A stretch of DNA of 64,000 bases, from positions 129,257-193,256 of the forward strand of contig JAEYOW010000041.1 of assembly GCA_023411375.1 (NCBI GenBank), written 5' to 3'. The notes beneath the pieces were generated by a model. That model ran no database searches. It had not been told where the DNA came from and saw only the letters and a program-made list of their open reading frames with translations. The stretch is from Bacillota bacterium. GTDB taxonomy: Bacteria > Bacillota > Clostridia > Christensenellales > Aristaeellaceae. Position numbers and translations under genes: made by a program. This document shows, piece after piece, positions 34,328-42,811 of the stretch; positions within the stretch are counted from its first letter, which is position 1; every line of letters begins with the position of its first letter.

Positions 34328-36073
34328 ATGCGCACCATTCAGTTTGGTTCCATCTACCATATGCCCTGGCTGGAGTACCGCCACGCCCTGCCGGACGGAA
34401 GGGTTTGCCTGCGCCTAAAAACGGGACGGAACGATTTTTCCCGCGTGGCCGCGCGCGTAACCAGCAATTACGCCATTCCGACTTTTTTTCAAAATGCGGA
34501 CGAATATGAAATGGCCGTTGCCTACCGCGACGAGTGGCATGATTTTTACGAGGTGGTTTTTGAGCCCCGGGACCGCCGCGTAAAGTACCTGTTTGTACTG
34601 CAAAGCGACGAGCTGACGTTTAAACTGGATGCGCTGGGCCTGCATCCCGGCGCGGACGCGTTTGAGGACGTGAGCGAGGCGTTCGCCTTCGCCTATGCCT
34701 ATCCCGCTGAGGCCATGCCGGAATGGGCCCGCGGCTGTGTAGGATATCAGATCTTTCCCGACCGCTTCCGCCGGGAGGGCGGCGACGAAGCAGGGCTGGA
34801 GCCATGGAACAGCGACCGCGTGCAAAATGAGTTCCGATTCGGCGGCAACCTGCGTGGAATTTTGAAAGCCGTTCCCTACCTGAAGGAACTGGGCGTCAAA
34901 ATGATCTACTCCACGCCCCTGTTTGTCAGCGACAGCTCTCACCGCTATAATACGTTTGACTACTTTCGGATCGACCCGCTGCTTGGTACCGAGGAGGATC
35001 TTCGCGAGCTGTGCGACGAGTTGCACAACAACGGCATGCGCATTGTGATGGACGGCGTATTCAACCACTCCGGCATACAGTTCCCGCCGTTTGTAGACGC
35101 CAGGGAAAAGGGAGAAAGCTCCGAATACCGCGATTGGTTTTTCTTTGACGATACGGAGGCGTGCGGCTACCAAACCTTTGGGCACTGGCCGTACATGCCA
35201 AAGCTGAACCTGCGAAACGAGGCTTGCGCACAGTATTTCCTCGAGGTGGGCCGCTACTGGCTGGAGCGTTGCCATATCGACGGCTGGCGGCTGGACGTAA
35301 GCCCCGAGGTGTGGCCGGACTTTTGGCGGCGCTTCAAAAAGATGATGCGCGAGGAAAATCCCGACAGCCTGATGATTGCCGAGTGCTGGGATGACAGCCG
35401 CGAATGGTTAACCCAGGGCGATATGTTCGATTCCACCATGCATTATGTACTGAGCCGCAATATTTGGAACCGCTTTTGCTATCACAAAATCAGCGCGGAG
35501 CAGTTCGACTGGGCGGTGAACCGGGCGGCGATGCTGTATCCCCAGCGTATACAGGAGGTGCTTTGGATCTTTCTGGGCAGCCATGATACCGCGCGCGTGC
35601 GTACCCGGGCGGGCGGCGATGTGCGCATGCTTCACGCCGCGTCGTTTTTTCAGTTTACCTATCTGGGAGCGCCCATCATTTATTATGGCGACGAGCTGGG
35701 AATGGAGGGCGGGGACGATCCGTACTGCCGTTTTCCCATGCGATGGGACAATGTGGAGAACAATCCGACGCACAGGCATTATCAGCATCTGGCAAAAATC
35801 CGCGAAAAGACGCCCGCTCTCCGCGTGGGGAGCTTCCGCACCCACGCCGTATTTGACGATGGGCTGTACGCTTACCTGCGAACCGCCGGCGGCCAGCAGG
35901 CGCTGTGCATTCTCAATACAGGGACGGAGCCCGTCAGGCGCCGCGTGGAACTTCCCGGTGGTATGGCGGAAATGGCTGTTGTGCATGATCTTTATGCCGA
36001 TAAAAGCATTGCCGTGGAGGATGGAGCCGTGAGCTGCGCGCTTGATGTGGGCGAGGGCTTGATTTTGGTCTAA
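34328..36073 (+). CDS. GH13 alpha-glucosidase/neopullulanase-type enzyme
   Basis: 581 residues, cytoplasmic (no signal peptide). An N-terminal CBM34-like domain (about 1-125) is followed by the GH13 barrel. Conserved regions: DGVFNHSG, GWRLDVSPEV with nucleophile Asp323, IAECWDD with acid/base Glu352, and LGSHDTARV with Asp420. This combination suits GH13_20 cyclomaltodextrinase/neopullulanase enzymes that split imported maltodextrins. It is 15 bp after the LacI-type gene and shares its promoter. No sugar transporter is adjacent. Confidence 0.92.
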   Translation: MRTIQFGSIYHMPWLEYRHALPDGRVCLRLKTGRNDFSRVAARVTSNYAIPTFFQNADEYEMAVAYRDEWHDFYEVVFEPRDRRVKYLFVLQSDELTFKLDALGLHPGADAFEDVSEAFAFAYAYPAEAMPEWARGCVGYQIFPDRFRREGGDEAGLEPWNSDRVQNEFRFGGNLRGILKAVPYLKELGVKMIYSTPLFVSDSSHRYNTFDYFRIDPLLGTEEDLRELCDELHNNGMRIVMDGVFNHSGIQFPPFVDAREKGESSEYRDWFFFDDTEACGYQTFGHWPYMPKLNLRNEACAQYFLEVGRYWLERCHIDGWRLDVSPEVWPDFWRRFKKMMREENPDSLMIAECWDDSREWLTQGDMFDSTMHYVLSRNIWNRFCYHKISAEQFDWAVNRAAMLYPQRIQEVLWIFLGSHDTARVRTRAGGDVRMLHAASFFQFTYLGAPIIYYGDELGMEGGDDPYCRFPMRWDNVENNPTHRHYQHLAKIREKTPALRVGSFRTHAVFDDGLYAYLRTAGGQQALCILNTGTEPVRRRVELPGGMAEMAVVHDLYADKSIAVEDGAVSCALDVGEGLILV

Positions 36074-36155
36074 AAATGTTTACAATGTACCCATGGGATG
36101 TTGCGGGCGGATCGCCCCGGCGTTTCTTTCAAAACACGGAGGAGGACACCCCGAG

Positions 36156-36731
36156 ATGAAGGAACTGGTCGAAGCAATCCGCGCGCGGGGCGTGGGCGTG
36201 GGTACGGAAATTGTGAAGGTGGACATGTTTTTGAACCACCGCCTGGATACCGATTTGTTTGTGAAAATGGGACAGGCGTTTGCAGACGCTTTCGCCGCCG
36301 AGAAGCCTGATCTGGTGCTGACGGTGGAGGCCAGCGGCATCGCCGCCGCGCTGACCACGGCCATGGCCTGCGGGAATATTCCCGTGGTATTTGCCAAAAA
36401 AAGCCGTACCCGCAACGTTACGGGCGACGTATATGAGAGCCGGGTGTTCAGCTTTACCCATGGCGTGGAAAACCATATCCGCGTAGCCAAGGAATACCTG
36501 CCTACGGGAGCCAAGGTGCTGATTATCGACGATTTTCTGGCCAACGGCGAGGCTGCCGAGGGCCTGTGCGGCCTGGTGCGGCAGGCGGGCGCGACGGTTA
36601 TCGGCATCGGAATTTGCGTGGAAAAAAGCTTTCAGCCCGGCCACCAGAAGCTGGCGGACGACGGGTATAAGGTGGTCGCGCTTGCGAAGGTCACCGGTAT
36701 TGTGGATGGAAAACTACAGGTCGAGGATTGA
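36156..36731 (+). CDS. xpt: xanthine phosphoribosyltransferase
   Basis: 191 residues, matching the usual 189-197 of Xpt. The PRPP loop VLIIDDFLANGEA, the KVDMFLNHRLDTDL segment and TVEASGIAAALTTA are family hallmarks; the enzyme turns xanthine and PRPP into XMP in purine salvage. The ATG at 36156 follows GGAGGAGG. A Met 63 nt upstream in frame lacks a binding site. I looked for a purine riboswitch in the leader and did not see one. A terminator at 36780 follows. No xanthine permease gene is adjacent, unlike in Bacillus. Confidence 0.93.
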   Translation: MKELVEAIRARGVGVGTEIVKVDMFLNHRLDTDLFVKMGQAFADAFAAEKPDLVLTVEASGIAAALTTAMACGNIPVVFAKKSRTRNVTGDVYESRVFSFTHGVENHIRVAKEYLPTGAKVLIIDDFLANGEAAEGLCGLVRQAGATVIGIGICVEKSFQPGHQKLADDGYKVVALAKVTGIVDGKLQVED

Positions 36732-36779
36732 CGGCCTGGAAGGGAATCCGGTGGCTTTCGATGGGCTCCGAGAGTTTTA

Positions 36780-36802
36780 ATGGCGCGGATGCGCCATTTT
36801 TT
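36780..36802 (+). terminator. terminator of xpt
   Basis: ATGGCGC-GGAT-GCGCCAT, a perfect 7-bp stem followed by TTTTTAT; a textbook intrinsic terminator. Confidence 0.88.
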
Positions 36803-36839
36803 ATAGCTCTATTTTCCATTTGTTAGGAAGATCGTAAAT

Positions 36840-38597
36840 ATGTGGAAAGAATGGATGGGAATTCTTATTTGTGCTGGCGCGCTTGTGGGTCTGGCAGTGT
36901 TTTACATCCGGTACTTCCGGCTTCCAGTGTGTATAACGCCTGTGCTTTGTTGCTCGGGTGTGAGTGTTTTTTTGACGTTTGCCGGAATGGCTGGACTTCT
37001 TCTGCCAGGCTGCTACATCGTGCTTGGACTGGGATGGCTGGCGCTGGTCGTGGGGATGATTGCGCCCGGGAGAAGGCGGCGTGAGAAACCGAAAGCGCTG
37101 GAATGGACCGTGCCGTTGTTGTTCCTGGTAGCGCTGTGCGCGTATGCGGCGGTACGTGTGAATGAAAAATCGTTCATCCATTACGATAACTATTCGCATT
37201 GGGGCCTGATGGTTTCCCAAATGCTGCGGCTGGACGCGCTGCCCACGGCTATGAGCGCTCCCGTCGTTGCATTTTCTTCCTATCCCCCCGCTGCCGCCTG
37301 CCTGGTCTATTTTTTCGCGCAGTTTTCTGGCGCGAGCGAAGGAGCGATGATGTTTGGCCAGGCGTTTTGAATTTTCTGCTGCATTTTGCCCTTCTGGGGC
37401 TTTGTCAAAAAACGGGCGGTACTGAGCGTGGCGCTGATTGTATGCATGGCGACGGCGTTGCTGGTAGGGAATATCTTTATTGTTGATTTGCTGGTGGATA
37501 CGCTGCTGCCGCTTTTAGGCGTTGCCGGCGTGCTTTGCATGGCGCTGCTTCGTAACAGGCAGCGGGCAGCGACGGCCAGTGCCGCCGTTTTATGCATGGC
37601 GCTGGTATTGGTTAAAAACTCGGGCCTGTTCTTCGCCGCAGCCGTGACGTTTATGTTATGGGCTTGCGCGCTGCATGGCAAGGGCCGTGGGAAGGCGTTG
37701 GGCGCGCTTGTAAGCGTAGAGCTGAGTATATTGTGCGTCATTTTGCTGTGGCGGCTGCATGTGGCGCGCGCATTTGGTTCAGCCGATGTGGGCAGCCACG
37801 CCGTATCCCTTGTGGGCTACGGCGAAGGACTCTCCCAAAAACTGGAGCAGGGGCCTCTTGGACAGATTGGTTTGAATTTTTTTCAAAAGGCAAACGACCC
37901 GGCAGGGCTACCTAACCGGATACTGATGCTGCCGCTGATGGCGGGCCTGTGGCTCTGCCTGTTAAAGCAGCCTGTTGGGAAAAAGCTGCTCGGGTTGCTG
38001 CTGTTCACGCTCGCGTGCTGTTTTCTGTGGCAGGTCGCGTTGTTATGGGCTTATCTGTTTACCAGTTTTTCAGCGGTGGATGCCCTCAATATCCCCAGCT
38101 ATGAACGCTATTCGATGAGCGGCACACTGTTTGCCGCCGGTATGGGCCTGTGGGCGGTGTTACTCGCGTTGTCCGCCCTGCCGGAGCGTGGCGAGGCGCG
38201 CGGACTCGCCGTGGCGCTGTGCGTGCTGATCTGCACAACGCCGTTTTTACCCCTAAGGGACCGTCTGTCGCTTTTGTATCGTGACGACGGTGCGCCGCCG
38301 CTTCGGGAAAAGCTGGAAACGCTATATTCACAGGAGGATGTCGGCTACGGTAAAAAATACTGGCTTCTCCTCAGCGAAGCAGGCGAAGCGGACTTGGCCT
38401 ATCAGCTCTCTCGATATTTGCTGGGTTCGCCGCATGTCCGGTGCATTTATCCATGGACAGACCCCGGGGACCCCGCGCTTTGGGATAACCCATGCGACGT
38501 GTTGATCTTTACGGATGAAAACATTGAAATGATGGATGCCTGGGTACCGCTGGCGGAGGAAACGGAAATCACCGTAGTTATTCCAGAATTTTCTTGA
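36840..38597 (+). pseudogene. membrane protein gene interrupted by one in-frame UGA
   Basis: One reading frame of 585 codons broken by a single TGA at 37368-37370. Before it, 176 residues with five or so spans end in MMFGQAF; after it the same frame reads IFCCILPFWGFVKKRA and continues as a multi-span membrane protein to 38597 with a soluble acidic C-terminus (about 90 residues). There is no frame change. The simplest view is a TGG-to-TGA nonsense change in a Trp codon, giving a recent pseudogene or a strain variant. Readthrough cannot be excluded. I do not recognise the family; the layout resembles polyprenyl-dependent membrane glycosyltransferases. Both starts lack a strong ribosome binding site. 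Confidence 0.72.
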
Positions 38598-38792
38598 AAA
38601 CCAAAGAAAAAGCGGAATTGAAGGCAGGTCCGTCGACTGTCTGCCTATAACCGCTTGGCCTAGATATATGCAAGGAATCAAGTTCGGCTGTGCGTTTGCG
38701 GGCCTAACACGGTTCAAAAGCCGTATGCGTCCATCAGCGTGCTGCATGCGTGGAGTGGGAAGGCGAGTTGCCCTGGCCGCCCTGTCCCCCTA

Positions 38793-38821
38793 TTGTTTTG
38801 ATTCAAAAGCGCGATTATAAT
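38793..38821 (+). promoter_or_regulatory. promoter of the lipase-like gene
   Basis: TTGTTT (38793-38798), 17-bp spacer, TATAAT (38816-38821). It excludes the in-frame ATG at 38750 as a start and supports the TTG at 38864. Confidence 0.68.
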
Positions 38822-38863
38822 AGAGAGGATCATTCCGAAACCAATGCTCAGGAGGCGATCCCG

Positions 38864-40603
38864 TTGAATACTCCCCAATGGTTCCCACATCGCGGTCAAT
38901 CCGCGAAGGCCCGACCGGAGGAGGAGCCTTCCGCCCGGCAGGGCGCGCCGGTTCCGCAGGCAGAAATACCCCGGCCCGGCGGTGGGGAAGCGGCCGTAAC
39001 CAAGGGACACGGCGCCATCACCGGCCGCGACCTTTCGCAACTGTCCAGCCTCACGCGTCCGTTCGTGCGCGATCCTTTCTACCGCCTGCGTCCGCCGTTT
39101 ACCCGCGAGGCGGCGGAGCTGTCGCTGGAGCTGGCCAACATGACCTATACTCTGGATCTGGACCCCTGGGCGGAGGCGGGCTGGAATGATTTTTCCATCC
39201 AGATCGACGATACGCTCCAAAGCGGTATGACCCATGGCGGAAGCGCAGACGGCGAGCGGATGCAGAACCTCATCAGCGCATGGAAGATGCTGCGCGCGAA
39301 GGCGGCTCTGCGCGAGCTCAACCCCGTCGCGCAGGTGATGAGCGCCCTCCGGCAGCGTGAGCGCAGCGATACGATTAAGGCCGTGTGCATGATGCACCGT
39401 ATGGAGGGCGGCGGGTACCTGCTCGCTATCGGCTTCATGGGAACCGGCAAACGGTTTTACGACTGGATATCCAACTTCCGCTTCACCACCGAGGAAGGCT
39501 TTCACAAGGGCTTTTACCAGCTGTGCACCTACTTTGAGCAGGGCGCGGAAAGCATCGTTTTTCCCAAAACGGCGGCAGAGCTCGGGCTGGAAAAGCTGAC
39601 GCTTGGCGAGGTGCTCTGCGAGATGAAAAGCGCCCGGAGCCGCTTCCGCCTGTGGATGGCAGGGCACAGCCAGGGCGGCGCGGTGATGCAGGTTTTTACC
39701 CACCGGCTGATCACGGACTGGGGCGTGCTGCCGCAAAACATCACCGGCTATGGCTTTGCCTCCCCAACCGTTGCTACCGGAAGGCTTGTGTATGACCCGG
39801 CCGCCTATCCGCTGTACCACATCATCAACAGCGACGACATGGTGCCCCGCATGGGCGCGCTGCTGCACCTGGGCCTCTGCCTGTCCTTCCAGTCGGACGA
39901 TAAAATGAGGGAGGCGACCTACGGTCTGAGCGCGCTTCCGGCTGACATCGCCGCGCGTGAAACCATTCGTTCCTATCAACGGCAAATGGTGGACACCGCC
40001 AGCATCCTTTTGTATTCCACCGCGTTTATGCAGTGCATGGCTGAGGAAAAGGGCGAGGAGGGCCTCAATAGCCTGATGTCCAAAAAATGGAGCTTTGCGC
40101 CCATCGACCGCGTGCTTGCGCTGGCGGGGGACAAGGCGATGGATTGGCTGGACAGGCTGGTGGAAAACGCGCAGAACGGTCACGCCGCGCTGACGGGCAG
40201 GCCGATGGATGAGGCGGAACTCACCCGGCTTCGCGATAGCATGCGGCCTATGATGCATGAAATCCCGTTCAGGCGGCTGATGGGCGCGGTGCTGAGCTAC
40301 TGCGTACCGCCTCACCACATCATGCGCAACCAGCAGAAGGAACAGGGCGCATACGCCTATATTGTGGAAAACAGGCTGGACGAGCTTCGGCCTTTCATCT
40401 GGCTTAATCCAAAGGACAGCGCGCCCGTCAGGCGCTACGGCGAGCTTGCCGCCCTGCGGGCGCAAACGCGCGAAGTTCTCCGCGCGGCCGTCCCCGCCCA
40501 CCGCAAGGGAGCCGCGGTTGGCGCAAAGGCCCGCGCACAGGCGCTCGGTGTGCAACGTACAGGCATCGGCGCGAGACGCGGTTTGCGTTCCGCGCATCGC
40601 TGA
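38864..40603 (+). CDS. class-3-lipase-like alpha/beta hydrolase
   Basis: About 579 residues from a TTG behind AGGAGGCGATCCCG. The nucleophile elbow AGHSQGG (Ser269) and the following GYGFASPTVATG and INSDDMVPRMG segments match lipase class 3, with Asp and His of a triad likely in the last of these and near the later PPHH. No signal peptide, so probably cytoplasmic. The N-terminal 60 residues are Pro/Arg-rich and the C-terminal 70 Arg/Ala-rich, probably disordered. The substrate is unknown. It converges on the sigF operon, separated by a long hairpin. Confidence 0.82.
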   Translation: MNTPQWFPHRGQSAKARPEEEPSARQGAPVPQAEIPRPGGGEAAVTKGHGAITGRDLSQLSSLTRPFVRDPFYRLRPPFTREAAELSLELANMTYTLDLDPWAEAGWNDFSIQIDDTLQSGMTHGGSADGERMQNLISAWKMLRAKAALRELNPVAQVMSALRQRERSDTIKAVCMMHRMEGGGYLLAIGFMGTGKRFYDWISNFRFTTEEGFHKGFYQLCTYFEQGAESIVFPKTAAELGLEKLTLGEVLCEMKSARSRFRLWMAGHSQGGAVMQVFTHRLITDWGVLPQNITGYGFASPTVATGRLVYDPAAYPLYHIINSDDMVPRMGALLHLGLCLSFQSDDKMREATYGLSALPADIAARETIRSYQRQMVDTASILLYSTAFMQCMAEEKGEEGLNSLMSKKWSFAPIDRVLALAGDKAMDWLDRLVENAQNGHAALTGRPMDEAELTRLRDSMRPMMHEIPFRRLMGAVLSYCVPPHHIMRNQQKEQGAYAYIVENRLDELRPFIWLNPKDSAPVRRYGELAALRAQTREVLRAAVPAHRKGAAVGAKARAQALGVQRTGIGARRGLRSAHR

Positions 40604-40609
40604 ACGATG

Positions 40610-40659
40610 AAGAACACGCGCGTTGCCGGCGCTTTTCAGCGGGCAATGCGCGTGTTCTT
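40610..40659. terminator. bidirectional hairpin between lipase-like gene and sigF
   Basis: A perfect 12-bp stem (40610-40621 with 40648-40659), with an inner TTGC/GCAA pair. It stands between convergent genes. No U tract of length follows, so termination efficiency is uncertain. Confidence 0.65.
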
Positions 40660-40665
40660 TATCTC

Positions 40666-41337
40666 CTACAGCGGCGCGGAAAGCCGCTCTTTAAGCATAT
40701 CTTTTCCCTGACGCTCCCATCTGGACAGCTGCGGTTGGGATACGCCGAAACGCTTCGCCACCTCGGCCTGTGAAAATCCCGCCCCAAACCTGAGCCACAG
40801 CACCTGCGCATAAGGTTTATCAAGGCCCATAATCGCATCCTTGAGCAGCACCCAGTCCTCAAAGCCTCCGCCGCCATCCGGTACGGATAGGCGCTCGGCG
40901 TCCACGTCGCCTTCTACGCATTGCATACGCTCGCGCGCCGCGAGCATCGCGCCCAGGCGCTCTGGTTCTACGCCCACCGCGACGCCCAGCTCCGCTACCG
41001 TCGGCTCCCTGCCGTCGCGGCGGCGCAGCTCCTCCCGCGCCGTTTCCGCGGCCAGCATCACGCGCAGGTCCGCACGCGGCACGTGCATTGGCGCCGCGCG
41101 GCGGCACAGTTCACGAAGCGCACCCAACACAAAGGGAATCGCATAGGTGGAGAAACGGGTCCCCCTGTCCGGATCAAAGCGTGAGGCGGCCCAAAGCAGC
41201 GCGGCCTCCGCCTCTCCGATCAGCTCCTCGCGTGGCACGCCGCGGCCGTAAAAACGGCGCGCGCAGTAAACCGCCAGTCCATAGTGCTCCCGTCCGGCAG
41301 GCGCCCGGTCAGCCAATTTCGTCAAGCATTCGCTCAC
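40666..41337 (-). CDS. sigF: sporulation sigma factor F
   Basis: 223 residues. Region 2 (EELIGEAEAALLWAASRFDPDRGTRFSTYAIPFVLGALREL), region 3 and region 4 (FSQAEVAKRFGVSQPQLSRWERQGKDML) of a sporulation sigma factor are present. It is the forespore sigma that SpoIIAB holds inactive. Slightly shorter than the B. subtilis protein (255), mostly at the N-terminus. The GTG start lies 29 nt inside the end of spoIIAB, so translation is coupled. The gene order identifies it as sigF rather than sigG. Confidence 0.94.
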   Translation of the reverse strand: MSECLTKLADRAPAGREHYGLAVYCARRFYGRGVPREELIGEAEAALLWAASRFDPDRGTRFSTYAIPFVLGALRELCRRAAPMHVPRADLRVMLAAETAREELRRRDGREPTVAELGVAVGVEPERLGAMLAARERMQCVEGDVDAERLSVPDGGGGFEDWVLLKDAIMGLDKPYAQVLWLRFGAGFSQAEVAKRFGVSQPQLSRWERQGKDMLKERLSAPL

Positions 41338-41776
41338 GGTGCAACCCCACCTCGCCCGTGATGTATTTGCGCATCGTCACGGTGGTTCCTTCGTCCACGG
41401 CGCTTTCCACTTCTACTGCGTCCATAAACGTCTGCATAACGCAAAAGCCCATTCCGCTGCGTTCAGACCCGTCCCCCGTGGAATAGAAGGGCTGCATGGC
41501 CGCCGCAACATCCTCAATGCCGCATCCGTCGTCATGCACGCGCACGGTCAAAAGCCGGCGTTCTCCATATTCGGCGCACATGCGCACCATGCCGCCCTCC
41601 CTGTCCCGGTAACCGTGCACAATGGCGTTGGTGACAGCCTCGCTGACAGCGGTCTTGATATCCGCCATCTCCGGCAGGGTGGGGTTTAGCTGAACGGCAA
41701 AGGCCGCGATGGCAACGCGCGCGAACGCCTCGTTCTGCGGGCACGCCGAAAAGGTCAGTTCCATTTGGTTTTGCAT
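41309..41776 (-). CDS. spoIIAB: anti-sigma F factor / serine kinase SpoIIAB
   Basis: 155 residues, GHKL-type ATPase. The N box (AVSEAVTNAIVHGYRD), the G1 box (VHDDGCGIEDV) and the G2 box (GSERSGMGFCVMQTFMD) are all visible. It binds SigF and phosphorylates SpoIIAA. Start is the ATG at 41776 that overlaps the spoIIAA stop (TGATG); a GTG three bases earlier is an alternative. It overlaps sigF by 29 nt. Confidence 0.95.
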   Translation of the reverse strand: MQNQMELTFSACPQNEAFARVAIAAFAVQLNPTLPEMADIKTAVSEAVTNAIVHGYRDREGGMVRMCAEYGERRLLTVRVHDDGCGIEDVAAAMQPFYSTGDGSERSGMGFCVMQTFMDAVEVESAVDEGTTVTMRKYITGEVGLHRERMLDEIG

Positions 41777-42102
41777 CACAGCCGTCCTCCTCTTTTTGAA
41801 TCCTCGATGCCGATCACACGGTGCAGTCCCGAAAGCCTGAACAGCTTTTCAATGGGCGGCTGCATGTTTTTAACGCTCAGGGTTCCCCCGCGCGCCTGTA
41901 ATGCGCGCAGCCTGCCCAGCAGCACGCCGATTCCCGAGGAATCCATAAATGTCAGGTTTTCCAAATCCAGCACCAGATGGACGACGCTGGGGTTATCCAC
42001 GATTTCGTCCAGCTGGCGGCGTATCTGCGGCGCGGCGAAATGGTCCAGCTCGCCCGCAATGACGACCGTTACAGCGTCCCTGAGCGGCTTTGCTTGCAAC
42101 AT
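41776..42102 (-). CDS. spoIIAA: anti-anti-sigma factor SpoIIAA
   Basis: 108 residues of the STAS fold. The phosphorylation site lies in FMDSSGIGVLLGR (Ser55/Ser56; the second matches Ser58 of B. subtilis). Dephosphorylated SpoIIAA pulls SpoIIAB off SigF. First gene of the three-gene operon; the ATG follows GGAGGTTGCGCC. A sigma-H-like promoter lies about 40 bp upstream. Confidence 0.95.
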   Translation of the reverse strand: MLQAKPLRDAVTVVIAGELDHFAAPQIRRQLDEIVDNPSVVHLVLDLENLTFMDSSGIGVLLGRLRALQARGGTLSVKNMQPPIEKLFRLSGLHRVIGIEDSKRGGRL

Positions 42103-42137
42103 GGCGCAACCTCCGATTTCGGTTTTTCGCGTGTAGA

Positions 42138-42165
42138 GTTCGTGTAGGCGTCACGCTTATCCTTT
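42138..42165 (-). promoter_or_regulatory. candidate sigma-H promoter of spoIIA
   Basis: Minus strand AAAGGATAA (42157-42165), 14 bp, then CGAAC (42138-42142). This resembles the sigma-H consensus (AGGAwww and GAAT), and spoIIA operons are sigma-H dependent. The last -10 base deviates. Confidence 0.45.
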
Positions 42166-42227
42166 GCCGAAAAATGAGAGGTTATGCGCTTTTGCTCAAT
42201 TTTGTGCGACAAATTTCGCAAAAAACA

Positions 42228-42265
42228 CCGGCGCGCCGGGCGGTTTAACCGCCATGGCGCGCCGG
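42228..42265 (-). terminator. terminator of the 42,290-42,793 gene
   Basis: CCGGCGCGCC pairs with GGCGCGCCGG around an inner GGCGGTT/AACCGCC stem, and TGTTTTTTG follows on the minus strand. It insulates the spoIIA operon. Confidence 0.88.
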
Positions 42266-42289
42266 CGATAATATGTCCGGCCCGGTATC

Positions 42290-42793
42290 TTATGCTGGTA
42301 TCCCCGCGGGCCGGCATTCGTAGTATCCGCCCTGTCCGCTTTCATCCGTCACAAAGGTGCACAGGAATTCAGCCTCCTCACGCGGCAGCCGGAAGCTGTC
42401 GTTGCCGAGCGCGTCCGCGAAACGTGGATATCCGCTTTGGTCGTTCGGCATCGGAATGGCCGTGACCAGGTCGGTATTCTTCCAGAGCAGCAAAAGCGGC
42501 TCGTCGTCGCCCATATCGGCAAACCGCGGACTGTATTGCATAAGCCGCAGAAATTCCCAGCTTTCCAGCGCCTTCCAGGACGCGGCGAATTGTGCGGTTT
42601 CCCACTCCTGCGGATAGGCGTCGGCCAGGAAAAAACGCCGGCCGTCGCGCAGGTGGGAAAGCACCGCGCCCGCCTCCACACGCAAAGGGTCTTCATCAGG
42701 GCGGCGCATGGAGGCGTTGCCCAGCAGCCACACGCCGGCCGACGCAAGCGCTACGGTACAAAGCAGCCATACAAGGGGCGTCAGCTTCTTCAT
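42290..42793 (-). CDS. membrane-anchored protein, unknown
   Basis: 167 residues with an N-terminal hydrophobic segment (LVWLLCTVALASAGVWLL, residues 7-24) that is either a signal anchor or a signal peptide. The rest is a soluble acidic domain (RFFLADAYPQEWETAQFAASWKALE). I do not recognise a family. It lies 18 bp after the metallophosphoesterase-like gene and the two form an operon closed by a strong terminator, so a shared cell-envelope role is likely. Confidence 0.72.
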   Translation of the reverse strand: MKKLTPLVWLLCTVALASAGVWLLGNASMRRPDEDPLRVEAGAVLSHLRDGRRFFLADAYPQEWETAQFAASWKALESWEFLRLMQYSPRFADMGDDEPLLLLWKNTDLVTAIPMPNDQSGYPRFADALGNDSFRLPREEAEFLCTFVTDESGQGGYYECRPAGIPA

Positions 42794-42811
42794 GCGAACT
42801 CCTTTCCGGCG

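Noticed and set aside
36074..36155. Purine riboswitch before xpt
   Set aside because: Expected by analogy with Bacillus, but the 80-bp gap shows no three-way junction or conserved core bases.
37199..37486. A +2 frame bridging the UGA in the membrane gene, suggesting a frameshift
   Set aside because: The frames on both sides of the TGA are the same (no shift), so a nonsense codon explains the break better.
38714..40597. A 627-codon open frame on the minus strand opposite the lipase-like gene
   Set aside because: It is the antisense shadow of a GC-rich real gene; its composition (Arg, His, Ala, Gln) is typical of such shadows and it has no motif or ribosome binding site.
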